Source: Phylloscopus collybita (taxonomy: Eukaryota > Chordata > Aves > Passeriformes > Phylloscopidae). From it: DNA of 64,000 bases. Each line of letters opens with the position of its first letter. Position 1 is the first letter of the stretch. Where the stretch lies: NCBI GenBank assembly GCA_027886175.1, contig JAJNNQ010000093.1, positions 248,001-312,000 on the forward strand. Direction: 5' to 3'. Positions 48,241 to 62,400 of the stretch are shown in pieces. The notes beneath the pieces are model-generated. The model was not told the DNA's origin, searched no databases, and worked only from the letters and a program-made list of their open reading frames with translations. The position numbers and the translations under genes were made by a program.

Positions 48241-51030
48241 CGTGGACGTTTGTCTGCCCTCGTAGTGCCAAGGGCCTCCTAAAAACTGACATCAGGAACG
48301 TGGGGTGGAGACTTTGGTTTCCCAAGGAAATGGGCCACCGTTTGTGTCTAATGCCGTCTGCCAGCCACTGGGCTTATGCCTACTAAAATTCCACTAAAAT
48401 TCTATATAAATGAGGATATCTCCCAGGTGCAATCTACAACCACGTGGACGTTTGTCTGCCCTCGTAGTGCCAAAGGCCTCCTAAAAACTGACATCAGGAC
48501 CGTGGGGTGGAGACTTTGTTTTCCCATGGAAATGGGCCACCGTTTATGTGTAATGCTATGTGCCTGCCACTGGGCTTATGCCTAGTAAAATTCCATACAA
48601 ATGAGGATATCTCCCAGATGGAGTCTACTACCAGTTGAAAGTTTGTCTGCCTTTGTAATGCCAACGGCCTCCTACAAACTGACATCAGGAATCTGGAGAG
48701 AACGCTTTGGTTTCTATTGGAAAAGGGCCACCCTTTGTGTTTAATGCTGTCTCCTTGCCACTGCGTTTATGACTACTGAAACCACATACACATGAGGATA
48801 TCTCCCAGATGCAATATGCCACCAGGCGGAAGTTTGTCTGCCCTTGTAGTGCCACAGGCCTCTTAGAAACGGACATCAGGAACGTGGGGTGGAGACTGTG
48901 GTTTCCCATAGGAATGCGCCATTGTTCGTGTCTAATGCTGTCTGCCTGCCACTGGGTTTCTTCCTACTAAAATTCCACTAAAATTCCATAGAAATGAGGA
49001 TATCTCCCAGGTGCAATCTACAACCAGATGGAAGTTTCTCTGCCCTTATATTGGAAAACGCCTCCTACAATGAGACATCAGCAACGTGGGGTGGAGATTT
49101 TGGTTTCCCATGGAAAAGGGCCACTGTTCGTGTCCAATGCTGTCTGCGTGCCACTTGGCTTCTGCCTTCTGAAATCCCATACAAATGAGCGTATCTCCCC
49201 GATGCAATCAACCACCAGATGGAAGTTTTTCTGCCCTTGTATTGCCAAAGGCCTCCTTCAAACTGACATCAGGAACATAGGATGGATAATTTGTCTTTCC
49301 ATGGAAAAGGGCCACCATTCTTGTCTAATGCTGTCTTCCTGCCAGTGGGCATATGCCTACTAAAGTTCCATACATATGAGGATATCTCCCAAATGGAATT
49401 TCCCACCAGATGGAAGTTTGTCTGCCCTTTTAATGCCAAAGGCCTCCTACAAACTGACATGAGGAGCCTGGGTTGGAGACTTTGGTTTCCCATGGATATT
49501 GGGCAGCGTTCGTGTGTAATGCTGTCTGCCTGCCGCTGGACTTCTGCCTACTAAAATACCACTAAAATTCCATACAAATGGCGATATCTCCCAGGTCCAA
49601 TCTACCACCAGATGGAATTTTTTCTGCCCTTGTAGTTCCAATCGCCTCTTACAGACTGACATCAGGAACGGGGGATGGAGACTTTGGTTTCCCATGGAAA
49701 TGAGCCACTATTCATGTCTAATTCTATCTACCTGCTGCTGGGATTCTGCCTACTAAAATTCCACTAAAATTCCATACAAATGAGTATATCTCCCAGCTAC
49801 AACCTAACACCAGATGGAAGATTCTCTGCCCTTGTAGTGCCAAAGGCCTCCTACAAACTGCCATCAGGAACCTATGGTGGAGACTTTGGTTTCCCATGGA
49901 AAAGGACCACCGTTCCTGTCTAATGCTCTTTGCCTGGCACTGTGTTTATGACTGCTGAAGTTCCATAAAAATGAGGATATCTCCCAGGTGTAATCTACCA
50001 CCGGGTGGAAGTTTGTCTGTCCCCGTAGTGCCAAAGGCCTCCTACAAACTGACATCAAGAAGCTGGGGTGGAGACTTTGGTTTCCCATGGAAAAGGTCCA
50101 TTGTTTGTGTCTAATGCTGTCTGCCTGCCACTGGGCTTCTGCCTGCTGAAATTCAATACAAATGAGGATATCTCCTCGATGCAATCAACCACCAGATGGA
50201 ACTTTGTCTGCTCTTGTAGTGCCAAAGGCCTCCTACAAACTCACACCAGGACCCTGGAGTGGAGACTTTGGTTTCCCATGGAAATGGGCCAGCGTTCGTA
50301 CCTAATGACTTGTGCATGCCACTAGGCTTCTGCCTATTAAAATCCCACTAAAATTCCATACAAATGAGGATGTCTCCCAGGTGCAATCTACTACCACATG
50401 GAAGTTTGTCTGCCCTGTAGTGCCAAAGGCTTCCTACAAATTGATAACAGGAACGTGGGGTGGAGACTTTGGTTTCCTATGGAAAAGGGCCACCGTTCGT
50501 GTCTAATGCTGTCTGCCTGCCACTGGGCTTATGGCTACTAAAATTACATACAAATGAGGATATCTCCCAGATGCAATATGCCACCAGTTGGAAGTTTGTC
50601 TCCTCTTGTAGTGCCAGAGGCCTCCTAGAAAATGACATCAGGAACCTGGGGTGGAGACTTTGGTTTCCCATGGAAATGGGCCACTATTCATGTCTAATTC
50701 TGTCTGCCTGCCGCTGGGATTCTGCCTACTAAAATTCCACTACAATTCCATACAAATGAGAATATCTGCCAGGTGCAATCAAACACCAGATGGAAGTTTC
50801 TCTGCCCTTGTGTTTCCAAAGGCCTCCTACAAACTGCCATCAGGAACCTAGGGTGGAGACTTTGGTTTCCCATGGAAAAGGACCACCGTTCCTGTCTAAT
50901 GCTGTCTGCCTGGCACTGAGGTTATGACTGCTGAAGTTCCATACAAATGAGGATATTTCCCAGGTGCAATCTACCACCAGATGGAAGTTTGTCTGCCCAT
51001 GGTGAGCCAAAGGCTTCCTACAAATTGACA
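48101..51030 (-). repeat. 2,930-bp tandem higher-order repeat, unit 1
   Basis: Successive monomers recur at a constant offset of 2,930 bp: 48,376 with 51,306, 48,685 with 51,615, 48,994 with 51,924, 49,864 with 52,794, 50,312 with 53,242. The period is about 15 monomers. Each unit contains one copy of block B preceded by a roughly 0.9-kb segment unique to this tandem pair within the right half. Confidence 0.88.
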
Positions 51031-53960
51031 TCAGGAACCTAGGGCGGAGACTTTGGTTTCCCATGGAAAAGGACCACCGTTCGTTTCTAATGCTGTCTGC
51101 CTGCCACTGTGGTTATGACTGCTGAAGTTCCATACAAATGAGGATATCTCCCAGGTGCAATCTACAACCACGTGGACGTTTGTCTGCCCTCGTAGTGCCA
51201 AGGGCCTCCTAAAAACTGACATCAGGAACGTGGGGTGGAGACTTTGGTTTCCCAAGGAAATGGGCCACCGTTTGTGTCTAATGCCGTCTGCCAGCCACTG
51301 GGCTTATGCCTACTAAAATTCCACTAAAATTCTATATAAATGAGGATATCTCCCAGGTGCAATCTACAACCACGTGGACGTTTGTCTGCCCTCGTAGTGC
51401 CAAAGGCCTCCTAAAAACTGACATCAGGACCGTGGGGTGGAGACTTTGTTTTCCCATGGAAATGGGCCACCGTTTATGTGTAATGCTATGTGCCTGCCAC
51501 TGGGCTTATGCCTAGTAAAATTCCATACAAATGAGGATATCTCCCAGATGGAGTCTACTACCAGTTGAAAGTTTGTCTGCCTTTGTAATGCCAACGGCCT
51601 CCTACAAACTGACATCAGGAATCTGGAGAGAACGCTTTGGTTTCTATTGGAAAAGGGCCACCCTTTGTGTTTAATGCTGTCTCCTTGCCACTGCGTTTAT
51701 GACTACTGAAACCACATACACATGAGGATATCTCCCAGATGCAATATGCCACCAGGCGGAAGTTTGTCTGCCCTTGTAGTGCCACAGGCCTCTTAGAAAC
51801 GGACATCAGGAACGTGGGGTGGAGACTGTGGTTTCCCATAGGAATGCGCCATTGTTCGTGTCTAATGATGTCTGCCTGCCACTGGGTTTCTTCCTACTAA
51901 AATTCCACTAAAATTCCATAGAAATGAGGATATCTCCCAGGTGCAATCTACAACCAGATGGAAGTTTCTCTGCCCTTATATTGGAAAACGCCTCCTACAA
52001 TGAGACATCAGCAACGTGGGGTGGAGATTTTGGTTTCCCATGGAAAAGGGCCACTGTTCATGTCCAATGCTGTCTGCGTGCCACTTGGCTTCTGCCTTCT
52101 GAAATCCCATACAAATGAGCATATCTCCCCGATGCAATCAACCACCAGATGGAAGTTTTTCTGCCCTTGTATTGCCAAAGGCCTCCTTCAAACTGACATG
52201 AGGAACATAGGATGGATAATTTGTCTTTCCATGGAAAAGGGCCACCATTCTTGTCTAATGCTGTCTGCCTGCCAGTGGGCATATGCCTACTAAAGTTCCA
52301 TACATATGAGGATATCTCCCAAATGGAATTTCCCACCAGATGGAAGTTTGTCTGCCCTTTTAATGCCAAAGGCCTCCTACAAACTGACATGAGGAGCCTG
52401 GGTTGGAGACTTTGGTTTCCCATGGATATTGGCCAGCGTTCGTGTGTAATGCTGTCTGCCTGCCGCTGGACTTCTGCCTACTAAAATACCACTAAAATTC
52501 CATACAAATGGCGATATCTCCCAGGTCCAATCTACCACCAGATGGAATTTTTTCTGCCCTTGTATTTCCAATCGCCGCTTACAGACTGACATCAGGAACG
52601 GGGGATGGAGACTTTGGTTTCCCATGGAAATGAGCCACTATTCATGTCTAATTCTATCTACCTGCTGCTGGGATTCTGCCTACTAAAATTCCACTAAAAT
52701 TCCATACAAATGAGTATATCTCCCAGCTACAACCTAACACCAGATGGAAGATTCTCTGCCCTTGTAGTGCCAAAGGCCTCCTACAAACTGCCATCAGGAA
52801 CCTATGGTGGAGACTTTGGTTTCCCATGGAAAAGGACCACCGTTCCTGTCTAATGCTCTTTGCCTGGCACTGTGTTTATGACTGCTGAAGTTCCATAAAA
52901 ATGAGGATATCTCCCAGGTGTAATCTACCACCGGGTGGAAGTTTGTCTGTCCCCGTAGTGCCAAAGGCCTCCTACAAACTGACATCAAGAAGCTGGGGTG
53001 GAGACTTTGGTTTCCCATGGAAAAGGTCCATTGTTTGTGTCTAATGCTGTCTGCCTGCCACTGGGCTTCTGCCTGCTGAAATTCAATACAAATGAGGATA
53101 TCTCCTCGATGCAATCAACCACCAGATGGAACTTTGTCTGCTCTTGTAGTGCCAAAGGCCTCCTACAAACTCACACCAGGACCCTGGAGTGGAGACTTTG
53201 GTTTCCCATGGAAATGGGCCAGCGTTCGTACCTAATGACTTGTGCATGCCACTAGGCTTCTGCCTATTAAAATCCCACTAAAATTCCATACAAATGAGGA
53301 TGTCTCCCAGGTGCAATCTACTACCACATGGAAGTTTGTCTGCCCTGTAGTGCCAAAGGCTTCCTACAAATTGATATCAGGAATCTGGGGTGGAGACTTT
53401 GGTTTCCTATGGAAAAGGGCCACCGTTCGTGTCTAATGCTGTCTGCCTGCCACTGGGCTTATGGCTACTAAAATTACATACAAATGAGGATATCTCCCAG
53501 ATGCAATATGCCACCAATTGGAAGTTTGTCCCCTCTTGTAGTGCCAGAGGCCTCCTAGAAAATGACATCAGGATCATGGGTTGGAGACTTTGGTTTCCTA
53601 TGGAAATGGGCCACTATTCATGTCTAATTCTGTCTACATGCTGCTGGGATTCTGCCTACTAAAATTCCACTAAAATTCCATAAAAATGAGTATATCTCCC
53701 AGCTACAACCTAACACCAGATGGAAGTTTCTCTGCCCTTGTATTTCCAAAGGCCTCCTACAAACTGCCATCAGGAACCTAGGGTGGAGACTTTGGTTTCC
53801 CATGGAAAAGGTCCATTGTTCGTGTCTAATGCTGTCTGCCTGCCACTGGGCTTCTGCCTGCTGAAATTCCATACAAAGGAGGATATCTCCTCGATGCAAT
53901 CAACCACCAGATGGAACTTTGTCTGCTCTTGTAGTGCCAAAGGCCTCCTACAAACTCACA
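51031..53960 (-). repeat. 2,930-bp tandem higher-order repeat, unit 2
   Basis: Adjacent to unit 1 and near-identical for most of its length. Similarity weakens after about 53,510, where unit 2 follows the block B copy 1 variant set instead, and it stops near 53,957. Confidence 0.85.
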
Positions 53961-56900
53961 TCAGGAACCTGGAGTGGAGACTTTGGTTTCCCATGGAAAT
54001 GGGCCAGCGTTCGTGTCTAATGACTTGCGTCTGCCACTAGGCTTCTGCCCATTAAAATCCCACTAAAATTCCATACAAGTGAGGATGTCTCCCAGGTGCA
54101 ATCTACCACCACATGGAAGTTTGTCTGCCTCTGTAGTGCCAAATGCCTCCTAAAAACTGACGTCAGGAACGTGGGGTGGAGACTTTGGTTTCCCATGGAA
54201 AAGGGGCACCGTTCGTGTCTAATGCTGTCTGCCTGTCACTGGTGTTATGCCTGCTGAAATACCTCACAAATGAGGATATCTCCCAGATGCAATATGCCAG
54301 CAGTTGGAAGTTTGTCTCCTCCTGTAGTGCCAGAGGTCTCCTAAAAACTGACATCAGGAACGTGGGGTGGAGACTTTGTTTTTCCATGGAAAGAGGCCAC
54401 CGTTCGTGTCTAATGCTGTCTGCCTGCCAGTGGGCATATGCCTACCAAAGTTCCATACATATGAGGATATCTCCCAAATGCAATTTCCCACCAGATGAAA
54501 GTTTGTCTGCCCTTTTAATGCCAAAGGCCTCCTACAAACTGACATGAGGAGCCTGGGTTGGAGACTTTGGTTTCCCATGGATATTGGCCAGCGTTCGTGT
54601 GTAATGCTGTCTGCCTGCCGCTGGACTTCTGCCTACTAAAATTCCACTAAAATTCTATACAAATGAGGATATCTCCCAGGTGCAATCTACCACCAGATGG
54701 AAGTTTGTCTGCCCTTGTAGTTCCAAAGGCCTCCTACAAACTGACATCAGGAACGTGAGGTGGAGACTTTGGTTTCCCATGGAAAAGGTCCATTGTTCGT
54801 GTCTAATGCTGTCTGCCTGCCACTGGGCTTCTGCCTGCTGAAATTCCATACAAATGAGTATATCTCCTCGATGCAATCAACCACCAGACGGAACTTTGTC
54901 TGCCCTTCTAGTGCCAAACGCCTCCTTCAAACTGACATCAGGATCCTGGATTGGAAACTTTGGTTTCCCATGGAAATGGGCCAGCGTTCGTGTCTAATGA
55001 TGTGTGCCTGCCACGAGGCTTCTGCCTATTAAAATTCCACTAAAATTCCATACAAATGAGGATGTCTCCCATGTGCAATCTACCAACAGATGGAAGTTTG
55101 TCTGCCCCTGTAGAGCCAAAGGCTTCCTACAAATTGACATCAGGAACTTGGGGCGGAGACTTTGGTTTCCCATTGAAAAGGACCACCGTTCCTGTGTAAT
55201 GCTGTCTGCCTGGCACTGTGGTTATGACTGCTGAAGTTCAATACAAATGAGGATATCTCCCAGGTGCAATCTACCACCAGGTGGACGTTTGTTTGCCCTC
55301 CTTGTGCCAAAGGCCTCGTAAAAACTGACATCAGGAACGTGGGGTGGAGACTTTGGTTTCCCAAGGTAATGGGCCACCGATTGCGGCTAATGCTGCCTGC
55401 CAGCCACTGGGCTTATGCCTACTAAAATTCCACTAAAATTCTACACAAATGAGGATATCTCCCAGGTGCAATCTATAACCAGATGGAAGTTTGTCTGCCC
55501 TTGTAGTTCCAAACGCCTCCTAAAAACTGAAATCAGGAACGTGGGTTGGAGACTTCTTCTCCCATGGAAATGGGCCACCGATTGTGTCTAATGCTATGTG
55601 CCTGCCACTGGGCTTCTTCCTACTAAAATTCCACTAAAATTCCATAGAAATGAGGATATCTCCCAGGTGCAATCTACCACCAGATGGAAGTTTCTCTGCC
55701 CTTATATTGGAAAACGCCTCCTACAAAGTGACATCAGCAACGTCGGGTGGAGGTTTTGGTTTCCCATGGAAAAGGTCCATTGTACGTGTCTAATGCTGTC
55801 TGCCTGTCACTGGGGTTATGCCTGCTGAAATTCCTCACAAATTAAGATATCTCCCAGATGCAATATGCCAGCAGTTGGAAGTTTGTCTCCACTTGTAGTG
55901 CCAGAGGCCTCCTAAAAACCGACATCAGGAACGTGGGTTGGAGACTTTGTTTTTCCATGGAAATAGGCCACCGTTCGTGTCTAATGCTGTCTGCCTGCCA
56001 GTGGGCATAAGCCTACCAAAGTTCCATACATATGAGGATATCTCCCAAATGCAATTTCCCACCAGATGGAAGTTTGTCTGCCCTTGCAGTTCCAAACGCC
56101 TCCTAAAAACTGAAATCAGGAACGTGGGTTGGAGACTTTCTTCTCCCATGGAAATGGGCCAGCGTTCGTGTCTAATGATGTGTGCCTGCCACTAGGCTTC
56201 TGCCTATTAAAATTCCACTAAAATTCCATACAAATGAGGATGTCTCCCAGGTGCAATCTACCACCAGATGGAAGTTTGTGTGCCCATTTAGAGCCAAAGG
56301 CTTCTAACAAACTGACATCAGGAACGTGAGGTGGAGACTTTGGTTTCCCATGGAAATGGGCCACCGTTTGTGTATAATGCTATGTGCCTGCCACTGGGCT
56401 TATGCCTAGTAAAATCCCATACAAATGAGAATATCTCCCAGATGGAGTCTACCACCAGTTGAAAGTTTGTCTGCCCTTGTAATGCCAACGGCCTCCTACA
56501 AATTGACATCAGGAATCTGGAAAGGACGCTTTGGTTTCCCATGGAAAAGGGCCACCCTTGGTGTTTAATGCTGTCTGCCTGCCAGTGGGCATATGCCTAC
56601 TAAAATTCCCTACAAATGAGGATATCTCCCAAATGCAATTTCCCACCAGATGGAAGTTTGTCTGCCCGTTTAATGCCAAAGTCCTCCGACAACCTGACAT
56701 CAGGAATGTGGGATGGAGACTTTGGTTTCCCTAGGAAACGGGCCACTGTTCCTGTCTAATTCTCTCTGCCTTCCGCTGGGATTCTGCCTACTAACATTCC
56801 ACTAAAATTCCATAGAAATGAGGATATCTCCCAGGTGCAATCTACAACCAGATGGAAGTTTCTCTGCCCTTATATTGGAAAACGCCTCCTACAAAGTGAC

Positions 56901-59449
56901 ATTTGCAACATGGGGTGGAGATTTTGGTTTCCCATGGAAAAGGGCCACTCTTTGTGTCTAATGCTGTCTACCTGTCACTGGGGTTATGCCTGTTGAAATT
57001 CCTCACAAATGAGGATATCTCCCCGGTGCAATCAACCACCAGATGGAAGTGTGTCTGCCCTTGTAGTGCCAAAAGCCTCCTTCAAACTGACATCAGGAAC
57101 ATAGTATGGATAATTTGTTTTTCCATGGAAAAGGGCCACCGTTCCTGTCTAATGCTGTCTGCCTGGCACTGTGGTTATGACTGCTGAAGTTCCTCACAAA
57201 TGAGGATATCTCCCACACGGAATCTACCACCAGTTGGAAGTTTGTCTGCCCTTGTAGTGCCAAAGGACTCCTAAAAACTGACATCAGGAACAAGGGGTGG
57301 AGACATTGTTTTCCCATGGAAATGGACCACCGTTCGTGTCTAATGCTGTCTGCCTGCCACTGGGGTTATGCCTACTAAAATTCCACTAAAATTCTATTCA
57401 AATGAGGATATCTCCCAGGTGCAATCTACCACCAGATGGAAGTTTCTCTGCCCTTGTCGGTCCTAAGGCCTCCTACAAACTGACATCAGGAACGTGAGAT
57501 GGAGACTTTGGTTTCCCATGGAAAAGGTCCATTGTTCGTGTCTAATGCTGTCTGCCTGCCACTGGGCTTCTGCCTGCTGAAATTCCATACAAATGAGGGT
57601 ATCTCCTCGATTCAATCAACCACAAGACAGAACTTTGTCTGCCCTTGTAGTGCCAAAGGCCTCCTACAAACTGACATCAGGAACCTGGAGTGGAAACTTT
57701 GGTTTCCATGGAAAAGGGCCACCGTTCTTCTCTGATGCTGTCTGCTGGCCACTCGGTTTCTGCATACTAAAATTCCAATAAAATTCCATACAAATAAGGT
57801 TATCTCCATGATGGAATATACAACGAGATGGAATTTTGTAGACCTTGTAGTCCAAAGGCCTCCTGCAAACTGACATCAGGAACGTGGGGTGGAGACTTTG
57901 GTTTTACAAGGAAAAGGTCCACCGTTCCTGTCTAATGCTGTCTGCCTGTCACATGGCTTATGGCTGCAAAAATTGCATACAAATGAGGATATCTCCCAGG
58001 TGCAATCTACCACCAGTTGGAAGTTTTTCTAACCTTGTAGTGCCAAAGGCCTCCTACCAACTGACATCAGAAGACTGGGGTAGAGACCTTCGTGTCCCAT
58101 GAAAAAGAGGCACCGTTTGTGTTTTATGCTCTCTGCCGATCATTTGGATTCTGCCTACTAAAATTCCACTAAAATTCCATGCAAATGAGGATATCTATCA
58201 CGTGCAATCTACCACCAGTTGGAAGTTTTTCTACCCTTATAGTGCCAAAAGCCTCGTATAAATTATCATCAGGAATGTGGGGTGGAGACTTTGGTTTCCC
58301 ATGAAAAAGCCACCGTTCGTGTCTAATGCTGTCTGCCTGGCACTGGGCTTCTTCCTACTAAAATTTCACTAAAATTCCATACATATGAGGATATCTCCCT
58401 GGTTCAATCTACCACCAGATGAAAGTTTCTCTGCCTTTGTAGTGCCAAAAGCCTCGTATAAATTGACATCTTAAACCTAGGGTGGACACATAGGTTCCCA
58501 TGGAAAAGGGTCACCGTTCGTGTCTAATGCTGTCTGCCTGCAACTGGTCATATGCCTGCTGAAATTCCATACAACAGAGGATATCTCCAGGTGGAATCTA
58601 TCAGCAGATGGAATTTTGTCTGCCCTTGTAGTGCCAAAGCCCTCCTACAAACTGATATCAGGCATGTGACATGGAGACTTTGGTTTCCCAAGGAAATGGA
58701 CCACCGTTCGTGTCTAATGCTGTCTGCCAGACACTGGGCTTCTGCCTACTAAAATTCCACTAAAATTCTATACAAATGAGGATATCTCCCAGGTGCAATC
58801 TAACACCAGTTTGAAGTTTGCCTGCCCTTGTAGTTCCAAAGGCCTCCTACAAACTGACATCAGGAACGTGAGGTGGAGACTTTGGTTTCCCATGGAAAAG
58901 GTCCATTGTTCGTGTCTAATGCTGTCTGCATGCCACTTTGATTCTGCCTACTGAAATTCCATACAAATGAGGGTATCTCCTCGATTCAATCAACCACACG
59001 ACGGAACTTTGTCTCCCCTTGTAGTGCCAAAGGCCTCCTACAAACTGACATCAGGAACCTGGAGTTGAAACTTTGCGTTCCCTTGGAAATGGGCCAGCGT
59101 TCGTGTCTAATGATGTGTGCCTGCAACTAGGCTTCTGCCTATTAAAATTCCACTAAAATACCATACAAATGAGGATGTCTCCCAGGTGCAATCTAAACCA
59201 GATGGATGTTTCTCTGCCCTTGTAGTGCCAAAGGCCTCCTAAAAACTGACAGCAGGAAAGTGGGGTGAAGACTTTCTTTTCGCATTGAAATGGGCCATCG
59301 TTTGTGTCTAATCCTATGTGCCTGCCACTGGGCTTCTTCCTACTAAAATTCCACTAATATTCCATGGAAATGAGGATATCTCCCAGGTGCAATCTACCAC
59401 CAGATGGAAGTTTTTCTGCCCTTGTAGTTCCAAACACCTCTTACAAACT

Positions 59450-62400
59450 GACATCAGGAACGTGGGGTGGAGACTTTGGTTTCCCATGGAAAAGGGCCAC
59501 AGTTCGTGTCTAATGCTGTCTGCCTGCCCCTGTTGTTACGCCTGCTGAAATTCCTCACAAATGAATATATCTCCCAGATGGAGTCTACCACCAGTTGGAA
59601 GTTTGTCTGCTCTTGTAGTGCAAAAGTCCTCCTATAAACGGACATAAGGCACGTGGTGTGGAGACTTTGGTTTCCCATGGAAATGGGCCACCGTTGGTGT
59701 TTAATGCTGTCTACTTGCCACTGGGCTTCTGCCTACTTTAATTCCACTAAAATTCCATACAAATGAGGATATCTCCAAGACGCAATATGCCACCAGTTGG
59801 AAGTTTGTCTGTTCTTGTAGTGCAAAAGGCCTCCTAAAAACTGACATCAGGAAGCTGGCCTGGAGACTTTGTTTTCCCCTGGAAAACGGCCACTATTCAT
59901 GTCTAATTCTGTGTGCCTGCAGCTGGGATTCTGCGTACTAAAATTCCTCTAAAATTCTATACAAATGGGAATATTTAGCAGGTGCAATCCTCCCCCAGTT
60001 TGAAGTTTCTCTGCCCTTGTAGTGCAAAAGGGCTCCTATAAACTGACATCTGAAACATAGGATGGATAATTTGGTTTCCCATGGAAAAAGGTCACTGTTC
60101 ATGCCTAATGCTGTGTGCCTGCCACTGGGCGTATGCCTGCAAAAACTCAATAGAAATGAGGATATCTCGCAGATGCAATTTACCACGAGGTGGAAGTTTG
60201 TCTGCCCTTGTAGTGGCAAAAGCCCCCTAAAAAACTGACATCAGGAACCAGGCGTGGAGACTTTGGTTTCCAATGGAAAAGGACCACTGTTCGTATCTAA
60301 TGCTGTCTGCCTGGCACTGTGGTGATGACTGCTGAAGTTCCATACAAATGAGGATATCTCCCAGGTGCAATCTACCACCAGGTGGAAGTTTGTCTGCCCT
60401 TGTATTGCCAACGGCCTCCTAGAAACGGACATCAGGAACGTGGGGTGGAGACTTTGGTTTCCCATGGAAATGGGCCACCGTTCGTGTCTAATGCTGTCTG
60501 CCTGCCACTTGGTTTCTTCCTATTAATATTCCACTAAAATTCCATAGAAATAAGGATATATCCCAGGTGCAATCTACAACCAGATGGAAGATTCTCTGCC
60601 CTTGTTGTACCAAAGCCCTCCTAAAAAACTGACATCAGGAACCATGGGTGGAGACTTTGATTTCCCATGGAAAAGGACCAGCGTTCATGTCTAATGCTGT
60701 CTGCCTGCCAATGAGCTTCTGCCTGCTGAAATTCCAAAAAAAATTTGGAAATCTCTCCGATGTAATCAACCACCTGACGGAAGTTTGTCTGCCCCTGTAG
60801 AGCCAAAGGCCTCCTACAAATTGACATGAGGAGCCTGGAGTGGAGACTTTGGTTTCCCATGGAAAAGGGCCAGCGTTCGTGTCTAATGCTGTCTGCCCGC
60901 CACTGGGTTGTGGCTACAGAAATTACATACAAATGAGGATATCTCCCAGATTCAATATGCCACCAGTTGGAAGTTTGTCTGTTCTTGTAGTGCAAAAGGC
61001 CTCCTAAAAACAGACATCAGGAACCTGGCCTGGAGACTTTGGTTTCCCCTGGAAAAGGGCCACTATTCATGTCTAATTCTGTCTGCCTGCCACTGGGATT
61101 CTGCGTACTAAAATTCCTCTAAAATTCTATACAAATGAGAATATCTCGCAGGTGCAATCTACCCCCGGTTTGAAGTTTCTCTGCCCTTGTATTGCCAAAG
61201 GTCTCCTATAAAATGACATCTGAAACGTAGGATGGATAATTTGGTTTCCCATGAAAAAGAGCCACTGTTCATGCCTAATGCTGTGTGCCTGCCACTGGGC
61301 GTATGCCTCCTAAAATTCCATACAAGTGAGGATATCTCCCAGATGCAATTTACCACCAGATGGAAGATTGTCTGCCCTTGTAGTGGCAAAGGCCTCCTAA
61401 AAAACTGACATCAGGAACCAGGGGTGGAGACTTTGGTTTCCCATGGGAAAGGACCACCGTTTGTGTCTAATGCAATGTGCCTGCCACTGGGCTTATGCCT
61501 AGTGAAATTCCATACAAATGAGGATATCTCCCAGATGGAATCTACAACCAGTCGGAAATTAGTCTGCCCTTATAGTGCCAAATGCCTCCTACAAACTGAC
61601 ATCAGGAACGTGGGATGGAGACTTTGTTTCCAATGGAAAAGGGGTACCGTTCCTGTCTAATGCTGTCTGCCTGCCACTGGGTTACGCCTGCTGAAATTCC
61701 CCACAAATGAGGCTATCTCCCAGATGGAATCTACAACCAGTTCGAAGTTTGTTTGCCCTTGTAGTGCCAAAGGCCTCCTAAAAACTGACATCAGGAACCT
61801 GGGGTGGAGACATCGGTTTCCCATGAAAAAGGTCCACCGTTCGTGTCCTATGCTGTCTGCCTGCCACTGATCTTCTGCCTGTTGAAATTCCATACAAATG
61901 AGGATATCTCCTCAATGCAATCAACCACCAGACGGAACTTTGTGTGCCCTTGTAGTGCCAGAGGCCTCCTACATACTGACATCAGGAACCTGGAGTGGAG
62001 ACTTTGGTTTCCCAAGGAAATGCGACAGCGTTCATGTCTAATGATGTTTGCCTGCCACTAGGATTCTGCCTATTAAAATTACAATAAAATTCCATACCAT
62101 TGAAGATGTCTCTCACGTGCAATCTAACACCAAATGGAAGTTTGTCTCCCCCTGTAGAGCAAAAGGCTTCCTACAAAATGACATCAAGAAGCTGGGGCAG
62201 AGACTTTGGTTTCCCATGGCAAAGGGCCACGGTTCCTGTCTAATGCTGTCTGCCTGCCACTGGGCTTATGGCTACTAAAATTACATACAAATGAGAATAT
62301 CTCCCAGATGCAATATGCCACCAGTTGGAAGTTTGTCTCGTCTTGTAGTGCCAGAGGCCTCCTAGAAAATGACATCAGGAACCTGGGGTGGAGACTTTGA

